Shown piece after piece: positions 48,777 through 57,826 of a stretch of 64,000 nucleotides of DNA (position 1 is its first letter; each line of letters opens with the position of its first letter). A model generated the notes under the pieces. The model saw only the letters and a list, made by a program, of their open reading frames with translations, was not told the DNA's origin and ran no database searches. A program made the position numbers and the translations under genes. This stretch comes from Phyllobacterium endophyticum. Its GTDB lineage: Bacteria > Pseudomonadota > Alphaproteobacteria > Rhizobiales > Rhizobiaceae. The stretch spans positions 930,001 to 994,000 of the forward strand of contig NZ_PGGN01000002.1 in assembly GCF_003010935.1 (NCBI RefSeq), read 5' to 3'.

Positions 48777-51197
48777 TTAGTGAGCGATTTGAGCCGCTGA
48801 CTCATCCTCGACCACCGGAGATGGCACGTGGGCCGGTTCGGTCCACTCGATCGGCTCCGGCTGGCGTACCAGGGCGTGCTTGAGCACCTCGTTGGCGTGG
48901 CTTACCGGAATGATCTCAAGGCCGTTCTTAACATTATCCGGAATCTCCACCAGATCCTTGGCATTTTCTTCCGGTATGAGAACGGTCTTGATGCCACCGC
49001 GCAACGCGGCAAGCAGCTTTTCCTTCAGACCTCCGATAGGCAGCACTCTGCCGCGCAGGGTAATCTCGCCAGTCATGGCAATATCCTTGCGGACCGGAAT
49101 GCCCGTCAGGATCGAGACAATAGCCGTAACCATAGCTACGCCCGCCGATGGACCATCCTTTGGCGTCGCACCTTCCGGCACATGCACGTGAATGTCCCGA
49201 CGATCGAACAACGGTGGTTCGACGCCGAAGTCGATTGCCCGAGAACGGACATAAGATGCCGCCGCCGAAATCGATTCCTTCATCACATCGCGAAGGTTGC
49301 CGGTAACTGTCATGCGACCCTTGCCAGGCATCATGACGCCTTCAATGGTCAGCAGTTCGCCGCCCACTTCCGTCCAGGCAAGGCCGGTTACGACACCAAC
49401 CTGATCCTCACCATCAATCTGGCCGAAGCGGAACTTTTCCACACCCAGATAATCATCGATGTTGGCGTCCGTCACCTTCACCGACTTCTTCTGTGTCTTC
49501 AGGATCTCGGTGACCGCCTTGCGAGCCAGCTTCATCAGTTCCCGTTCAAGATTACGGACGCCAGCCTCCCGCGTATAATTGCGGATGATTGCCCGTATGG
49601 CATCTTCGGTAACCGAGAACTCTTTCGGCTGCAGCGCATGATCGCGAATTGCCTTCGGCAACAGGTGCCGCTTGGCAATTTCCAACTTTTCATCTTCGGT
49701 GTAACCGGCGATACGAATGATTTCCATACGGTCCATCAACGGACCTGGGATATTCAACGTATTCGCAGTCGTCACGAACATCACGTTCGAAAGGTCATAC
49801 TCAACCTCAAGATAGTGATCCATGAACGTGGAGTTCTGCTCCGGATCAAGCACCTCCAATAGCGCTGATGAAGGATCGCCGCGGAAATCCTGGCCCATCT
49901 TGTCGATTTCATCGAGCAGGAAAAGCGGGTTGGATTTCTTTGCCTTCTTCATCGACTGAATGACCTTGCCGGGCATCGAACCGATATACGTACGGCGATG
50001 GCCCCGGATCTCGGCCTCGTCGCGTACGCCGCCGAGTGACATACGAATATATTCGCGGCCGGTAGCCTTGGCGATCGAACGGGCAAGCGAGGTCTTGCCC
50101 ACGCCGGGAGGACCGACAAGGCACAAAATCGGGCCCTTGATCTTGGTCGAGCGTGCCTGTACCGCCAGATACTCGACAATACGGTCCTTAACCTTGTCCA
50201 AGCCGTAATGTTCGGTGTCCAGCACTTCGTCAGCGAGATTCAAGTCGTTCTTTATCTTCGACTTTTTGCCCCACGGAATGGACAGCAGCCAGTCGAGATA
50301 ATTGCGAACAACTGTAGCCTCCGCAGACATCGGGCTCATCTGGCGCAGCTTCTTCAGCTCGGCGTGAGCTTTCTCGCGCGCTTCCTTCGAAAGCTTTGTC
50401 TTCTTGATGCGGTCTTCCAGTTCGGCGGACTCGTCACGGCCATCTTCACCATCGCCAAGTTCCTTCTGGATCGCCTTCATCTGCTCGTTCAGATAGTATT
50501 CGCGCTGGGTCTTCTCCATCTGGCGCTTTACGCGCGAACGGATCCGCTTTTCCACCTGAAGAACGGAGATCTCCGACTCCATGAATGACATTGCCTTTTC
50601 CAACCGTGCGCGCACGGATAGGATAGACAGCATGTCCTGCTTTTCAGGGATCTTGATCGCTAGATGCGATGCAACAGTATCGGCCAGCTTCGAATAATCT
50701 TCGATCTGTCCGGCTGCACCGACAACTTCCGGCGAAATCTTCTTGTTCAGTTTTACGTAATTCTCGAAATCGGAGACGACAGAGCGCGCAAGCGCTTCGA
50801 TTTCGACGGGATCTTCTTCAGGTTCTATCAGCGTTACCGCCGACGCTTCGTGATAGTCTTCACGCTCGCTGAAGCTGGTGATCTCGGCGCGCGCAATACC
50901 TTCCACGAGCACTTTGACAGTGCCGTCGGGCAATTTCAGCAATTGCAGGACGTTGGCTATGGTGCCAACCGTATAGATCGCATCGGCCTGGGGATCGTCG
51001 TCTGCGGCATTCTTCTGTGTGGCAAGCAGGATCTGCTTGTCGACGCCCATAACTTCCTCCAGCGCGCGAATTGATTTTTCGCGGCCAACGAAGAGTGGAA
51101 CGATCATGTGCGGGAAGACAACGATATCACGCAACGGCAGAACGGCATAAAGCCCGCTCTCGCCACCCGCCAGTGTCTTCTTGGTTGCAATCGTCAT
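48777..51197 (-). CDS. lon: ATP-dependent protease Lon
   Basis: Hexameric AAA+ serine protease that removes damaged proteins and short-lived regulators (CcrM and DnaA in Caulobacter). The 806 residues show the N-terminal substrate domain ([20 protein letters not shown]), a coiled-coil region, Walker [14 protein letters not shown] (about 357-369), Walker [13 protein letters not shown] and the catalytic Ser in [12 protein letters not shown] (near residue 680), with the dyad Lys about 43 residues later. It follows clpX and clpP on the same strand but has its own 329-bp upstream region. Confidence 0.97.
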   Translation of the reverse strand: MTIATKKTLAGGESGLYAVLPLRDIVVFPHMIVPLFVGREKSIRALEEVMGVDKQILLATQKNAADDDPQADAIYTVGTIANVLQLLKLPDGTVKVLVEGIARAEITSFSEREDYHEASAVTLIEPEEDPVEIEALARSVVSDFENYVKLNKKISPEVVGAAGQIEDYSKLADTVASHLAIKIPEKQDMLSILSVRARLEKAMSFMESEISVLQVEKRIRSRVKRQMEKTQREYYLNEQMKAIQKELGDGEDGRDESAELEDRIKKTKLSKEAREKAHAELKKLRQMSPMSAEATVVRNYLDWLLSIPWGKKSKIKNDLNLADEVLDTEHYGLDKVKDRIVEYLAVQARSTKIKGPILCLVGPPGVGKTSLARSIAKATGREYIRMSLGGVRDEAEIRGHRRTYIGSMPGKVIQSMKKAKKSNPLFLLDEIDKMGQDFRGDPSSALLEVLDPEQNSTFMDHYLEVEYDLSNVMFVTTANTLNIPGPLMDRMEIIRIAGYTEDEKLEIAKRHLLPKAIRDHALQPKEFSVTEDAIRAIIRNYTREAGVRNLERELMKLARKAVTEILKTQKKSVKVTDANIDDYLGVEKFRFGQIDGEDQVGVVTGLAWTEVGGELLTIEGVMMPGKGRMTVTGNLRDVMKESISAAASYVRSRAIDFGVEPPLFDRRDIHVHVPEGATPKDGPSAGVAMVTAIVSILTGIPVRKDIAMTGEITLRGRVLPIGGLKEKLLAALRGGIKTVLIPEENAKDLVEIPDNVKNGLEIIPVSHANEVLKHALVRQPEPIEWTEPAHVPSPVVEDESAAQIAH

Positions 51198-51526
51198 TTC
51201 ATGTCCTTTCTCAGGCCATTCGGCCAGATCGCCACGTCCGGGTACCCTTTGACGTTAAATGCCTGATCCAAATCGTAACCGTTTTGGGGCATTAGTTGAG
51301 CGGCGTACAACCGGTTATGCAGCTTAGTGCTTACTTGGAGTGGAGGCACGCTTGTTTCAAGCACCTACCTCCCAAGCCTATTCACAGAATCGTAATCTAT
51401 CCTGCGCTCACCAAAGTCCGAGCGCAATATTTCGTAATGCCGTGCACAGGTTTTGGTTCAAACTGAAAACAGAAAAGCTCCGCGAGACGCGGAGCCTTGC
51501 CGTTACCTTGCGATATGTCCGACACG
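51198..51526. other. Intergenic region between lon and clpX
   Basis: The leftward lon promoter must lie here; no box is convincing. The right end carries the clpX terminator. No gene is seen. Confidence 0.5.
51473..51496 (-). terminator. Intrinsic terminator of clpX
   Basis: GCTCCGCG (51477-51484), loop AGA, CGCGGAGC (51488-51495). On the minus strand the stem is followed by TTTTCTGTTTT, 31 bases after the clpX stop. Confidence 0.85.
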
Positions 51527-52801
51527 TCAAGCGGAGACATTGCCTTTTTCTTCCTTGCGTTCAGCATAGATATAGAGCGGTCTTGAATTGCCCTCCACTA
51601 CGTCACCCGAGATTACGACCTCCTGGACGCCGTCGAGTGTGGGCAGCTCGTACATCGTATCCAAAAGGATCTTCTCCATGATCGAGCGCAGACCCCGTGC
51701 ACCGGTCTTTCGGGCAATTGCCCGCTTGGCGATGGCCTTCAGCGCATCCTCATGGAACGTCAACTCGACGTTTTCCATATCGAACAGTCGCTGGTATTGC
51801 TTGACCAAGGCATTCTTGGGCTCTGACAATATCTGTACCAATGCGACTTCGTCGAGGTCTTCAAGTGTTGCGATCACAGGCAGACGACCAACGAATTCAG
51901 GAATGAGGCCGAATTTCAACAGGTCTTCCGGTTCGAGTTCGCGAAAGATCGCCCCAACCCGGCGATCGTCCGGCGCTTTGACCGCTGCGCTGAAGCCGAT
52001 AGAGGTTTTTTCCCCACGGGCTGAAATGATCTTGTCGAGACCGGCGAAAGCGCCCCCGCAGATGAACAGGATGTTGGTCGTGTCCACTTGCAGGAATTCT
52101 TGCTGCGGATGCTTGCGGCCACCCTGCGGCGGAACGGAAGCAACGGTACCCTCCATGATCTTCAGCAGTGCCTGCTGCACGCCCTCGCCCGACACGTCGC
52201 GAGTAATCGACGGATTGTCCGACTTGCGACTGATCTTATCGACCTCATCGATGTAGACGATGCCACGCTGCGCCCGCTCGACATTGTAATCGGCGGATTG
52301 CAGAAGCTTCAGGATGATATTTTCGACATCCTCACCCACATAACCGGCTTCCGTCAGCGTCGTAGCGTCCGCCATGGTAAAGGGGACGTCGATGATGCGC
52401 GCCAGCGATTGTGCCAGATAAGTCTTGCCGCAACCGGTCGGGCCAACAAGAAGAATGTTGGACTTCGCCAGTTCGACCTCGTTGTTCTTCGATGCGTGGG
52501 CCAACCGCTTGTAGTGGTTGTGAACCGCGACAGAGAGAACACGCTTGGCATGGTTCTGACCGATGACGTAATCATCAAGAACAGCCATGATTTCCTGCGG
52601 CGTCGGTACGCCTTCACGGGATTTAACCATCGAGGATTTGTTTTCCTCGCGGATGATGTCCATGCACAATTCGACGCATTCATCACAGATGAACACAGTC
52701 GGCCCCGCAATCAACTTGCGAACTTCGTGCTGGCTCTTCCCGCAAAACGAGCAATATAGCGTATTCTTTGAATCGCCGCCGCCGTTGCTGACTTTGCTCA
52801 T
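51527..52801 (-). CDS. clpX: ClpX ATPase, unfoldase of ClpXP
   Basis: Recognises and unfolds substrates for ClpP; essential in Caulobacter, where ClpXP removes CtrA. The 424-residue protein has an N-terminal C4 zinc domain ([11 protein letters not shown] ... CDECVELC), Walker [13 protein letters not shown] (about 120-131), Walker [12 protein letters not shown], sensor motifs and the IGF-type ClpP-docking loop region ([14 protein letters not shown]). It lies 211 bp downstream of clpP. Confidence 0.97.
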   Translation of the reverse strand: MSKVSNGGGDSKNTLYCSFCGKSQHEVRKLIAGPTVFICDECVELCMDIIREENKSSMVKSREGVPTPQEIMAVLDDYVIGQNHAKRVLSVAVHNHYKRLAHASKNNEVELAKSNILLVGPTGCGKTYLAQSLARIIDVPFTMADATTLTEAGYVGEDVENIILKLLQSADYNVERAQRGIVYIDEVDKISRKSDNPSITRDVSGEGVQQALLKIMEGTVASVPPQGGRKHPQQEFLQVDTTNILFICGGAFAGLDKIISARGEKTSIGFSAAVKAPDDRRVGAIFRELEPEDLLKFGLIPEFVGRLPVIATLEDLDEVALVQILSEPKNALVKQYQRLFDMENVELTFHEDALKAIAKRAIARKTGARGLRSIMEKILLDTMYELPTLDGVQEVVISGDVVEGNSRPLYIYAERKEEKGNVSA

Positions 52802-53012
52802 TGCAGTTTTCCTTTCAGTATCGGTCCCGCTCTCCCGGAGCCGCCACTCCCCTTAAGTGGAAGTGAATAGTCATTCGTAGAATAGGCTTTTCCAGCTAAC
52901 CATCAGCTTAACGTAACGTCTGCTCCGCTCTATGCAAGCTGCATGTGTGGCAGAAAGTCCGCATCGGGGTCAAAAAAACTTCATTTTGGGCCCCGATGGG
53001 CGGTTTAGCCGG

Positions 53013-53642
53013 TCACCTTCCGTCGCCTTCGAGAATAGCGCGGGACTCAAGCACCTTGTCGACCAAGCCGAATTCGAGTGATTCTTGCGCAGTCATAAAG
53101 TGGTCGCGGTCAAGAGTGCGTTCTATCAACTCGTAGTCCCTGCCTGTGTGCTTGACGTAAATCTCGTTCAAACGGCGCTTCATCTTGATGATGTCCTGAG
53201 CGTGGCGCTCGATATCTGACGCCTGTCCCTGGAAGCCGCCGGAAGGCTGGTGGACCATTATTCGAGCATTCGGAAGAACAAAGCGCATGTCCTTTTCGCC
53301 GGCGGTCAACAGCAGCGATCCCATCGACGCAGCCTGGCCGAAGCAAAGCGTCGACACGGCAGGACGGATGAACTGCATCGTATCGTAAATCGCCATGCCC
53401 GAGGTGACGACGCCACCCGGCGAGTTGATGTACATGTTGATTTCTTTTTTCGGATTTTCCGACTCCAGGAAAAGCAGCTGTGCGCAAACGAGCGTCGCCA
53501 TGCCGTCCTCGATCGGACCGGTGATAAAGATAATACGCTCCTTCAGCAGGCGGGAAAAGATATCATAGGCCCGCTCGCCCCGGTTCGTCTGTTCGACGAC
53601 CATAGGAACGAGATTCATAGCTGTTTCGATTGGGTCTCTCAT
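53013..53642 (-). CDS. clpP: ATP-dependent Clp protease proteolytic subunit
   Basis: Tetradecameric serine peptidase of ClpXP and ClpAP. The 209 residues carry the catalytic Ser in [11 protein letters not shown], the His in [12 protein letters not shown] and the Asp near [12 protein letters not shown] end ([19 protein letters not shown]). The N-terminal [19 protein letters not shown] is the short propeptide. An imperfect hairpin (CATCGGGG ... CCCCGATG, around 52963-52999) lies just past the stop. Confidence 0.97.
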   Translation of the reverse strand: MRDPIETAMNLVPMVVEQTNRGERAYDIFSRLLKERIIFITGPIEDGMATLVCAQLLFLESENPKKEINMYINSPGGVVTSGMAIYDTMQFIRPAVSTLCFGQAASMGSLLLTAGEKDMRFVLPNARIMVHQPSGGFQGQASDIERHAQDIIKMKRRLNEIYVKHTGRDYELIERTLDRDHFMTAQESLEFGLVDKVLESRAILEGDGR

Positions 53643-53961
53643 CGGTGGGCCTCAGCGTTTGGTGAATATGGGGTTCGAAATAACCCCAGATTCGTGGATT
53701 ACACTTTCGATACATAGTGCGTAGCCACCCGTTTCCGCAAGGTGTTCCAAAACCCGCGTTTGTCTGAAGTGAACAGACGTTGGCGCGAAGTTCCGGCTTT
53801 TGGACAAGAAAGGACCAGTTCGGCAGGATACCGGGAGCAAACGCCCGTAACGAAGCCATGACGCTTTGCGCTCCTCCTATTGAAGCAATCTTCCAGCCTT
53901 TTCCATACTGTCCAACGGGATTGGACACTTACCTGTCCCAGCTTGTATGACAGGTCGCCGA
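53643..53961. other. Intergenic region between clpP and cupin gene
   Basis: 319 bp that must contain the leftward clpP promoter. Frames here run on into clpP or have no ribosome site. Nothing else is recognised. Confidence 0.5.
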
Positions 53962-54306
53962 TCAAAGCCTGATCACATACTCCTTGCGCGTTGTTTCCAG
54001 CACCTCCCACGTACCGCGAAAACCCGGCCGCAACACGAAACTGTCGCCCTCGCCCAGACTGTGCTCCTCGCCTCCTTCTTCGGTAATGATCGACCGTCCG
54101 GACAGGATATGGCAGAATTCCCACTCATCATAGACAACACGCCACTTACCCGGCGTGGCCTCCCAAATTCCCGCGTAAAGCCCGCCTTCGGCCTCCTCTT
54201 GGTTCCATGTGCGGAACTGTGGATTACCGTGGATGATACGCTCCGGCTCGGGTGCGCTGTGTTCCACCTTCGTGCCAGCAGCGTCGATTTTGATGAATTG
54301 TTTCAT
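53962..54306 (-). CDS. Cupin domain protein
   Basis: Encodes 114 residues from the ATG at 54306 (MKQFIKIDAAG). The frame continues open upstream into metY and is not used. Residues about 45-110 form a single cupin barrel (GIWEATPGKWRVVYDEWEFCHILSG-like core, then SFVLRPGFRGTWEVLE), resembling the DUF861/ureidoglycine-aminohydrolase-like cupin group (cupin_3). Metal ligands and substrate are unclear. It starts 4 bp after the sulfhydrylase stop, so it is co-transcribed with it. Confidence 0.85.
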   Translation of the reverse strand: MKQFIKIDAAGTKVEHSAPEPERIIHGNPQFRTWNQEEAEGGLYAGIWEATPGKWRVVYDEWEFCHILSGRSIITEEGGEEHSLGEGDSFVLRPGFRGTWEVLETTRKEYVIRL

Positions 54307-54310
54307 ATAT

Positions 54311-55597
54311 TTAACCGGCCTTTGCCAGCGCCTGATCAAGATCGGCGATAATATCCGCAACGCTCTCGATACCGATTGAAAGCCGTACCACATCCGGACC
54401 GGCGCCGGCTGCAATCTTCTGCTCGTCGCTAAGTTGCCTATGCGTGGTCGAAGCCGGATGGATGATCAGGGAACGCGTATCGCCGAGATTGGCAAGGTGC
54501 GAAAACAGTTGGAGATGTTCGACAAGCTTGACGCCGGCATCATAGCCGCCCTTTAGCCCGAACGTGAAAACCGAGCCGGCACCCTTGGGTGAATACCGCT
54601 GTTGGAGCGTCTGGTAGGGATCGCCGTCGAGGCCGGCATAACTGACCCAACTCACTTTTTCGTTTTGTTTCAGCCATTTGGCAACCTCAATGGCGTTGTC
54701 GCAATGACGTTGCATGCGCAAAGGCAGCGTCTCGATGCCGGTCAGGATCTGGAATGCATTGAAAGGCGACAATGCAGGTCCGAGATCACGCAGACCAAGC
54801 ACGCGACAGGCTATTGCAAAAGCGAAATTGCCGAACGTTTCGTGCAGCACAATGCCGTTATATTCGGGACGGGGCTGCGACAGCAGCGGGTAGTTTCCGG
54901 ATTTTGACCAGTCGAAAGTTCCGCAATCCACGATGATGCCGCCCATGGAATTGCCATGGCCACCGAGAAACTTTGTGGCGGAATGTACAATGATATCAGC
55001 ACCATAGTCGACTGGGCGAATAAGATATGGTGAGGCGAGTGTGTTATCTACGATGAGCGGGAGACCATGCCGATGGGCGATTTCGGCGATCGCGGAGAGG
55101 TCGGTGACGATGCCGCCGGGGTTGGCGATACTCTCGACGAATATGGCGCGGGTCCGGTCATCGATCTGATCGGCGAACGCTGCCGGATCGGTTCCATCTG
55201 CCCAGCGCACGTGCCAATCGAATGATTTGAATGACTGTCCGAACTGGTTGATCGAACCGCCGTAAAGCTTGTTGGAAGAGACGAAGTTATCCCCAGGCTG
55301 CATCAGCGCATGGAATATCAGAAATTGCGCCGCATGACCTGACGCAACCGCAAGTGCTGCCGTCCCGCCTTCAAGCGCTGCAACACGTTCTTCCAGTACA
55401 GCATTGGTTGGATTGGTGATTCGGCTGTAGATATTGCCGAAAGCCTTGAGACCAAACAGGGATGCCGCATGGTCGGAATCTTCGAAGACGAACGCTGTCG
55501 TTTGATAAATCGGCGTCACGCGAGCGCCCGTCACGGGATCAGGTTTTGCGCCTGCATGCACCGCCAATGTTTCGAATCCGGGAACTCGGTGCGCCAT
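54311..55597 (-). CDS. metY: O-acetylhomoserine sulfhydrylase
   Basis: PLP enzyme that makes homocysteine (or methionine, with methanethiol) from O-acetylhomoserine. The 428 residues are of the Cys/Met metabolism family: ETLAVHAGAKPDP at the N-terminus, YSRITNPTNAVLEERVAALEGG (residues near 57-78), LIVDNTLASPYLIRP and the PLP lysine in HSATKFLGGHGNS (about 206-218). The usual SINP/STTH end segments are present (SLIIHPASTTHRQL). Strong AGGAGG site 6 bases before ATG. Could also be named metZ/cysD. Confidence 0.93.
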   Translation of the reverse strand: MAHRVPGFETLAVHAGAKPDPVTGARVTPIYQTTAFVFEDSDHAASLFGLKAFGNIYSRITNPTNAVLEERVAALEGGTAALAVASGHAAQFLIFHALMQPGDNFVSSNKLYGGSINQFGQSFKSFDWHVRWADGTDPAAFADQIDDRTRAIFVESIANPGGIVTDLSAIAEIAHRHGLPLIVDNTLASPYLIRPVDYGADIIVHSATKFLGGHGNSMGGIIVDCGTFDWSKSGNYPLLSQPRPEYNGIVLHETFGNFAFAIACRVLGLRDLGPALSPFNAFQILTGIETLPLRMQRHCDNAIEVAKWLKQNEKVSWVSYAGLDGDPYQTLQQRYSPKGAGSVFTFGLKGGYDAGVKLVEHLQLFSHLANLGDTRSLIIHPASTTHRQLSDEQKIAAGAGPDVVRLSIGIESVADIIADLDQALAKAG

Positions 55598-55655
55598 GAT
55601 TATCCTCCTGTTTCAGCCTCGTCATGGAGGCTAGGAAATTGCACGCTGAAGCCAA

Positions 55656-55693
55656 GGTCGCAGTTTAGCAACCCCGCGCAATCTAAATGCACC
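55656..55693 (-). promoter_or_regulatory. Leader hairpin upstream of metY
   Basis: In the leader, GGTGCATTTAG pairs with CTAAACTGCGACC (two bulged bases) over a 14-base loop; a second hairpin AGCCTC-CATGAC-GAGGCT follows just before the AGGAGG site. Possible control element, but the SAM-II riboswitch consensus is not met. Confidence 0.3.
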
Positions 55694-55836
55694 CCAGAAT
55701 TGAGATTCCCATGCCAAATTTTGCACTTTTGAATCCAAACCGGGTATTTCTTGTATGAGAAACAAAATCCCTCATCACAACAGCGTGCGAAATGACAAGG
55801 TCTCGCCTTGAAGTTGGCCGAGAGCGCGAACGGCTC

Positions 55837-56274
55837 CTATGAGCGAAACCCCAGTCGCGGAATCTCAATGGCGGGGCAGCGATTCATAACGACCTCGATC
55901 CCGGCTCTCTCCGCCTTCCTGGCTGCCGTTTCGTCCCATACGCCAAGCTGTGTCCAGATGACGCGCGGCAGCGGTCGCAGCGCCAGGGCTTCCTCGACCA
56001 CGCCGGCGACGGCGGACGAATTGCGGAAGACATCCACCATGTCGATGCGCTCGGGAATTTCGGCAAGCTTGGCGTAGACTTTCTGACCGAGAATGGTTCG
56101 CCCCACCTGCCCCGGATTGACCGGGATGACATGGTAGCCGCGAGCCAGCAAAAATTGCATCACCGTATAGCTTGGCCGCACCTCCTTGGGTGAGGCGCCG
56201 GTCAGGGCAATGGTTTTCACCGAGAGAAGAATATCGCGGATATAATCATCGGAATAGTAATCGTGATCCTGCAT
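55837..56274 (-). CDS. CoA-binding domain protein (YccU type)
   Basis: A 145-residue single Rossmann-like CoA-binding domain (CoA_binding_2). The start of the fold VKTIALTGASPKEVRPSY carries the glycine loop; YHVIPVNPGQVG and DMVDVFRNSSAV are typical, and VIWTQLGVWDE and NRCPAIEIPRL close the domain. Biochemical role unknown. Upstream of metY on the same strand but separated by 239 bp. Confidence 0.9.
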   Translation of the reverse strand: MQDHDYYSDDYIRDILLSVKTIALTGASPKEVRPSYTVMQFLLARGYHVIPVNPGQVGRTILGQKVYAKLAEIPERIDMVDVFRNSSAVAGVVEEALALRPLPRVIWTQLGVWDETAARKAERAGIEVVMNRCPAIEIPRLGFRS

Positions 56275-56292
56275 GAAACCTCTGTCCGCCTG

Positions 56293-56841
56293 TTATCCCG
56301 CCGGCGCCGACCAAAGTTCATAGAACGGCTTTAGCGTACGCAAGTGACGCTGGACGATTGCCATGTTCTCCGGCGTGGGTCTGGCATTCTCAACTCTGGC
56401 GAGCCCCGCTCTCAATCCTGCGATCATATCCGATTTTTCCTGTTCCGAAAGATTTGGCATGGCGGGAATCTCGGCGATGGCCTTTTCCACTTCGGCACGG
56501 GGATTGGGATTGATCGCCCAATGGTAGGTCACCATGATCGTGTTGGTCGTATCCACCCAATCGGCGAAACTGGCGAAACCATATTCAGCGGCCTTCACAT
56601 CAAGGACCGCCGTACGTTCCGCAAGCTCGCCCCTGCCGTCAAGTTCCCGCACAGTCGCAGCAACGGGTGCAAAACCGAAGAGGAAGCGTTTTATCGTATC
56701 CTCGGTCAGGGCGACCGGCCGCTCGGGCAGGCTGAATGTTTGCACGGTCTGCGTCGGTGGCGGCGTGGTCTGGGTGGCGATGGTTCCGGCATAGGCAAGT
56801 GCGAACACACAGCACGCCGCGATCAATCCAGGCGGTTTCAT
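56293..56841 (-). CDS. Secreted hypothetical protein
   Basis: The ATG at 56841 with GGAGG 7 bases upstream gives 182 residues; 20 more upstream codons are open but have no ribosome site. An N-terminal signal peptide (MKPPGLIAACCVFALAYAG) precedes a helical, conserved-looking domain with TIKRFLFGFAPVAATVREL and ASFADWVDTTNTIMVTYHWA. Not matched to a family by me. 18 bp before the CoA-binding gene, so probably in one transcript with it. Confidence 0.7.
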   Translation of the reverse strand: MKPPGLIAACCVFALAYAGTIATQTTPPPTQTVQTFSLPERPVALTEDTIKRFLFGFAPVAATVRELDGRGELAERTAVLDVKAAEYGFASFADWVDTTNTIMVTYHWAINPNPRAEVEKAIAEIPAMPNLSEQEKSDMIAGLRAGLARVENARPTPENMAIVQRHLRTLKPFYELWSAPAG

Positions 56842-56931
56842 AAAATGCCTCCGTCTTGAAAAGACGATCCAGAAGTACGAGCCTGTGAGAATAGCAGCCA
56901 AAACGTAAAGAAAACAGCAAAGGGTGGATTT

Positions 56932-57354
56932 ATGACGATGGCAATGGATGTGAAGGCCCTGGCTTCTTTTCTGGAGCGCGAATTCCCCCAGGTGAATTCG
57001 GAGGGAATTGCATTCACGGTGACCGGCGCAGGCGAAGGTTTCGCGTCCATGCGGCTCGATCCGTCAGACAGGCACTTGCGGCCCGGCGGAACAGTCTCCG
57101 GTCCGAGCCTCTTCGCGCTCGCAGACGTCACCGCCTATCTGGCGATCCTTGCGCAGATTGGGCCGGTCGCACTCGCGGTGACAACGAACCTCAACATCAA
57201 CTTTCTGCGCAAGCCACCATCTGGTCCTGTAAATGCGAAAGCCGCGATCCTCAAACTGGGCAAGCGACTGGCTGTCGTCGAGATTTCGATGACAAGCGAC
57301 CTCGGGCTGGTCGCTCACGCAACGGCGACCTACTCAATTCCGCCGAGAGCCTAA
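56932..57354 (+). CDS. PaaI-type hotdog thioesterase
   Basis: Encodes 140 residues with a single hotdog fold: RPGGTVSGPSLFALADVTAYLAI (about 50-72, the central helix; the active-site acidic residue of PaaI-type enzymes is Asp in ALADVTAY), LNINFLRKPPSG and AHATATYSIP. It is expected to hydrolyse an acyl-CoA. Divergent from the secreted protein gene, 90 bp away; GTGGATTT lies before the start, and ATG at 56932 or 56938 could be used. Confidence 0.88.
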   Translation: MTMAMDVKALASFLEREFPQVNSEGIAFTVTGAGEGFASMRLDPSDRHLRPGGTVSGPSLFALADVTAYLAILAQIGPVALAVTTNLNINFLRKPPSGPVNAKAAILKLGKRLAVVEISMTSDLGLVAHATATYSIPPRA

Positions 57355-57362
57355 CCACGCCA

Positions 57363-57797
57363 TCACTCAACAACCTGAACGGCTTTTTCCGCACGCTTAT
57401 TCTTGGCTGGTGAGCGAGCCTCCAAAAAGGCCGAAATCTCGGCCAAAGTCGCATAGCCATCGGCATTCCTGTCAATCTCCGCAAAATGCGAGGAAACAAA
57501 TCCCCAGCTTGCTGCTTCAGCCGTTTTTGCAGTCAGGAGATGGTTGGAACGCGCTGTTGCCGCATCAAACCGTGCCTGCAGTCTTGCATCGATCGTATCT
57601 TGTACCGGCGGCTGTGCGACCTGCTTCTGCACAGGAAACCTCGGACCGTCCCCTATCCGCACGACGTTTTGCTGTCGCGGCATCGTACCTTGCATGGGAG
57701 CCGGTCTGACCGGAAGGGCATGCGCGGATATTACAGGTGCGAACACAACGAAAGTGCTGACAATAAATCCAAATGATCGATGATAATTTTTTTTCAT
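57363..57797 (-). CDS. Periplasmic EF-hand protein
   Basis: Encodes 144 residues from the ATG at 57797. N-terminal signal peptide (SFGFIVSTFVVFAPVISAHA), a proline/glutamine-rich linker, then a helix and one canonical EF-hand loop, DRNADGYATLAE (D-x-N-x-D-G-x5-E) near residues 110-121. It probably binds calcium in the periplasm; no function can be named. It starts 29 bp after the S10 peptidase stop. The ribosome site is weak. Confidence 0.75.
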   Translation of the reverse strand: MKKNYHRSFGFIVSTFVVFAPVISAHALPVRPAPMQGTMPRQQNVVRIGDGPRFPVQKQVAQPPVQDTIDARLQARFDAATARSNHLLTAKTAEAASWGFVSSHFAEIDRNADGYATLAEISAFLEARSPAKNKRAEKAVQVVE

Positions 57798-57826
57798 TTT
57801 CGAATCCGTTTCTGAGGCTGGCCTGA

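Noticed and set aside
51332-51360. Heat-shock (RpoH) promoter for lon: CTTGAA and CCAAGT on the minus strand
   Set aside because: The -10 element does not match the RpoH consensus well enough, and the 5' end is unknown.
53563-53928. Minus-strand frame upstream of and into clpP
   Set aside because: It overlaps the clpP start in another frame and has no ribosome site.
55598-55740. SAM-II riboswitch upstream of metY
   Set aside because: GCTAAA is present and the position suits, but the P1 stem with the GATTT loop and the pseudoknot could not be laid out; only generic hairpins were found.
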